From contig CM059584.1 in the NCBI GenBank assembly GCA_030407085.1, forward strand, positions 88,238,501-88,302,500: a stretch of 64,000 bases of DNA. The letters are read 5' to 3'. Every line of letters starts with the position of its first letter. Position 1 is the first letter of the stretch. The notes below the pieces were generated by a model that saw only the letters and a program-made list of their open reading frames with translations, did not search any database and was not told the origin of the DNA. The position numbers and the translations under genes are program-made. Positions 62,460-64,000 of the stretch are shown here, one piece after another. The stretch is from Trichopria drosophilae (Eukaryota > Arthropoda > Insecta > Hymenoptera > Diapriidae).

Positions 62460-63196
62460 ATGGACAAGATGGTGCGTCGGATCCCCTGGGCTTGATCTTG
62501 TTCATGGTCGCCCCCAGGGATCGCGATCCACCTCCTCACAAAAGTCCTGCCAGCACTTTCTTTTCGCGGCCTTGATGGCAATCTTGAGCCTCTTTCTCTT
62601 TCTTTCATAGTCCGCGGCCAGTTGGTAGTACCGGGGCTTATGAATTGCTCTCTGGTGCAGCCTTCGAGCCCGAAGGCACTCTCGACGGATATCTGCGATT
62701 TCCTCGTTCAACCAGTAAACTGGGGGTCGGCCGCGAGGATTTGACTTCACGGCCATAGAGGCATCGCAAGCCGATGGTTGGTCTTCGCGCTATCCCATTC
62801 CGTCGCCCATGCATTGAAGTCCCCCCCCCCCCCCCCCCCCCCGATCACTAATGGGAGTCGGGAGGTTCTTGCACTGGCGACGATGGCTTCCAGGGATCCT
62901 TGGAACTCGTCGATGGTAAGACTGGGAGGGAGGTAGCAACTGTATAGTCTTATACCAGCAACCTCCACTCAGGTGAAGCTGGGCAGGGGATCGGACATCT
63001 TATTGGATATGTGGAGATTCCCACACACCCAGATGGCCGCCTTGCTGGTGGAATTCTTCACCCAGCTCGGTTTACAAAGATCCCGGTAAGCCTCGCTGAT
63101 GACGGCTATATCGGCCTTCTCCTCCTTGACCAGTTGAAACAGCAGGTCCTGGTCCACCGCACAGTGATTGAGGTTTATTTGGAGCACCTTAGCCAT
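62460..63196 (-). pseudogene. R1-clade LINE ORF2 remnant, copy 2
   Basis: Same content and same internal deletion as copy 1 (49058-49784), with ORF2 ATG at 63196. A 22-base C run at 62821-62842 makes this frame continuous through VIGGGG and GDFNAWATEWDSAKTNH, unlike copy 1. The TGA near 62969 is shared. Confidence 0.85.
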
Positions 63197-64000
63197 TGTT
63201 GGTCTGTGCTCCAACCTCTTGCGTTGCACGATGTTTGGCTACGCAGTCCTCAATCTTGTGGCCCTCTTTGCCACACCGAAAGCACTGCGCCGAGCGATCG
63301 ACCGCGCTCTTACAACCCCTTGCCAGATGTCCGCTGTCGTGGCAACTGTAACAACGCGGGGTTCCCTCGCGTATTCGAACCCGGCAATTAACCCAGCCAA
63401 TTTTAAGCTTCCCCTATTGCAGCAGTGTGTTTGCTACTGCGACGGGAAGCAAGATATTGGCCGCCTGGGTTCCGCTATATGCTTCCCTGACCTTGATATT
63501 CTCAGGGGTCACTGCTTCCGGTGAAGTCATCTCAATGATGGCCTGTGCCACCTCCTCCCGAGTTGTGGCCTCGTCCATGTCCTTGATGGTGATGGCTTCC
63601 TTATGGGACAGTGCCTGTACAACAGCTGTGCCTTTTAGGATGGACGTGGCCGCTGCTTGGAGCTCTTGGGTGCACACGCTAGGCGTTGCAAGCTCTATGA
63701 GCAGTTGGCCTGCTTTCGTCCGCCTGATGGCGGTCACCCTTTCTCCTAACTTTTGCAGTTCTGGCGCAGCTTTCATGGTCTTCAGGATGTCGACACATGA
63801 CGCACCGTCCGCTGCCTTGATCTTGATGGAATCGGGGCGGAAGGGTCCGAGGCCGGCTTTTGATTCCGGCTTCCCCCTGTGTCGCTTATCGACATCCGTT
63901 CCCTGCTGCTGCTGCTGATGTTGTTGCTGCTGCCGCCGTTGTTGCTGTTGATGCCGCTGCGGATGTTGTTGCTGTTGATGCCGCTGCGGATGTTGTTGCT
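63189..64000 (-). pseudogene. R1-clade LINE ORF1, copy 2, cut by window end
   Basis: Identical to copy 1, including the two CCHC knuckles, the 8-base ATGGCTAA overlap with ORF2 and the TAG at 63416-63414. The N-terminal poly-Gln region runs off the window. Confidence 0.85.

Larger units (their letters stand above)
60198..64000. repeat. Direct duplication, copy 2 (to window end)
   Basis: It repeats 46797-50588 to the last base. It carries the promoter-like TATA box (60556), exon 1 and its donor (about 60386), the R1 ORF2 and ORF1 remnants, but not exons 2 and 3 of the candidate small gene. The true end lies outside the window. Confidence 0.95.

Overview
This window is a transposon-dense piece of an arthropod nuclear genome, most likely an insect and plausibly a hymenopteran such as an ant. 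The evidence is the repertoire: Ty3/gypsy, R1-clade, CR1/Jockey-like and Penelope retroelements, THAP/P-like, mariner-like and piggyBac-type DNA elements, many foldback MITEs, and a short TTAGG telomere-type run. I see no bacterial operons, no rRNA, no intact tRNA gene and no recognisable conserved host gene; nearly every long reading frame belongs to a mobile element. The species call is inference.

Layout. About 0.5-0.8 kb is a cluster of ~80-bp direct and inverted repeats. 1.1-2.5 kb (minus) is a THAP-domain transposon remnant. 2.8-11.2 kb (minus) is gypsy A, a frameshifted Ty3/gypsy element (gag, pol and a third ORF) whose leader carries tandem hairpin repeats. 12.4-14.2 kb is a large palindromic foldback element. 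14.5-16.8 kb is a second foldback split by a LINE ORF1 fragment lying between 416-bp direct repeats. 16.9-17.8 kb is a third foldback carrying a tRNA-like Pol III promoter module. 17.8-27.2 kb (plus) is gypsy B, related to gypsy A and much better preserved. 28.9-32.6 kb is a composite inverted-repeat transposon with ~142-bp arrays around a mariner-like transposase fragment. 32.6-34.6 kb is a Penelope element with reverse transcriptase and GIY-YIG parts. 36.5-37.0 kb encodes a protein of ~20-residue repeats, and 37.5-38.0 kb is a 141-bp tandem repeat. 38.4-43.0 kb is a CR1/Jockey-type LINE inside an older dispersed repeat. 46.3-47.2 kb (minus) holds a possible small three-exon gene. 49.0-53.1 kb holds two R1-clade LINEs (minus). 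53.9-57.5 kb has diverged exon-like paralogs, a 143-bp hairpin, a segment between 15-bp direct repeats and a piggyBac-type MITE. 57.6-58.9 kb is a palindrome with TTAGG repeats at its apex. From 60,198 to the end the window repeats 46,797-50,588 almost base for base.

How the parts work together. The two gypsy elements lie head to head and share one design: gag, then pol in the -1 frame joined at a conserved GGAAAAC site, a four-cysteine Gag finger in place of the usual CCHC knuckle, a DPGA protease motif, an integrase tail with AT-hook-like motifs, and a coiled-coil third ORF with a terminal CxxC in the env position, preceded by a splice-acceptor-like AG. Both leaders contain repeated hairpins; in gypsy A the stems keep pairing through compensatory changes. 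I consider this lineage-specific design the most interesting system in the window. Gypsy B looks unable to move alone: RNase H has an in-frame deletion of the TDH segment and integrase has one TAG.

Limits: all identifications come from reading motifs and comparing sequences within the window; no database search was possible. Edges of degenerate elements are approximate.
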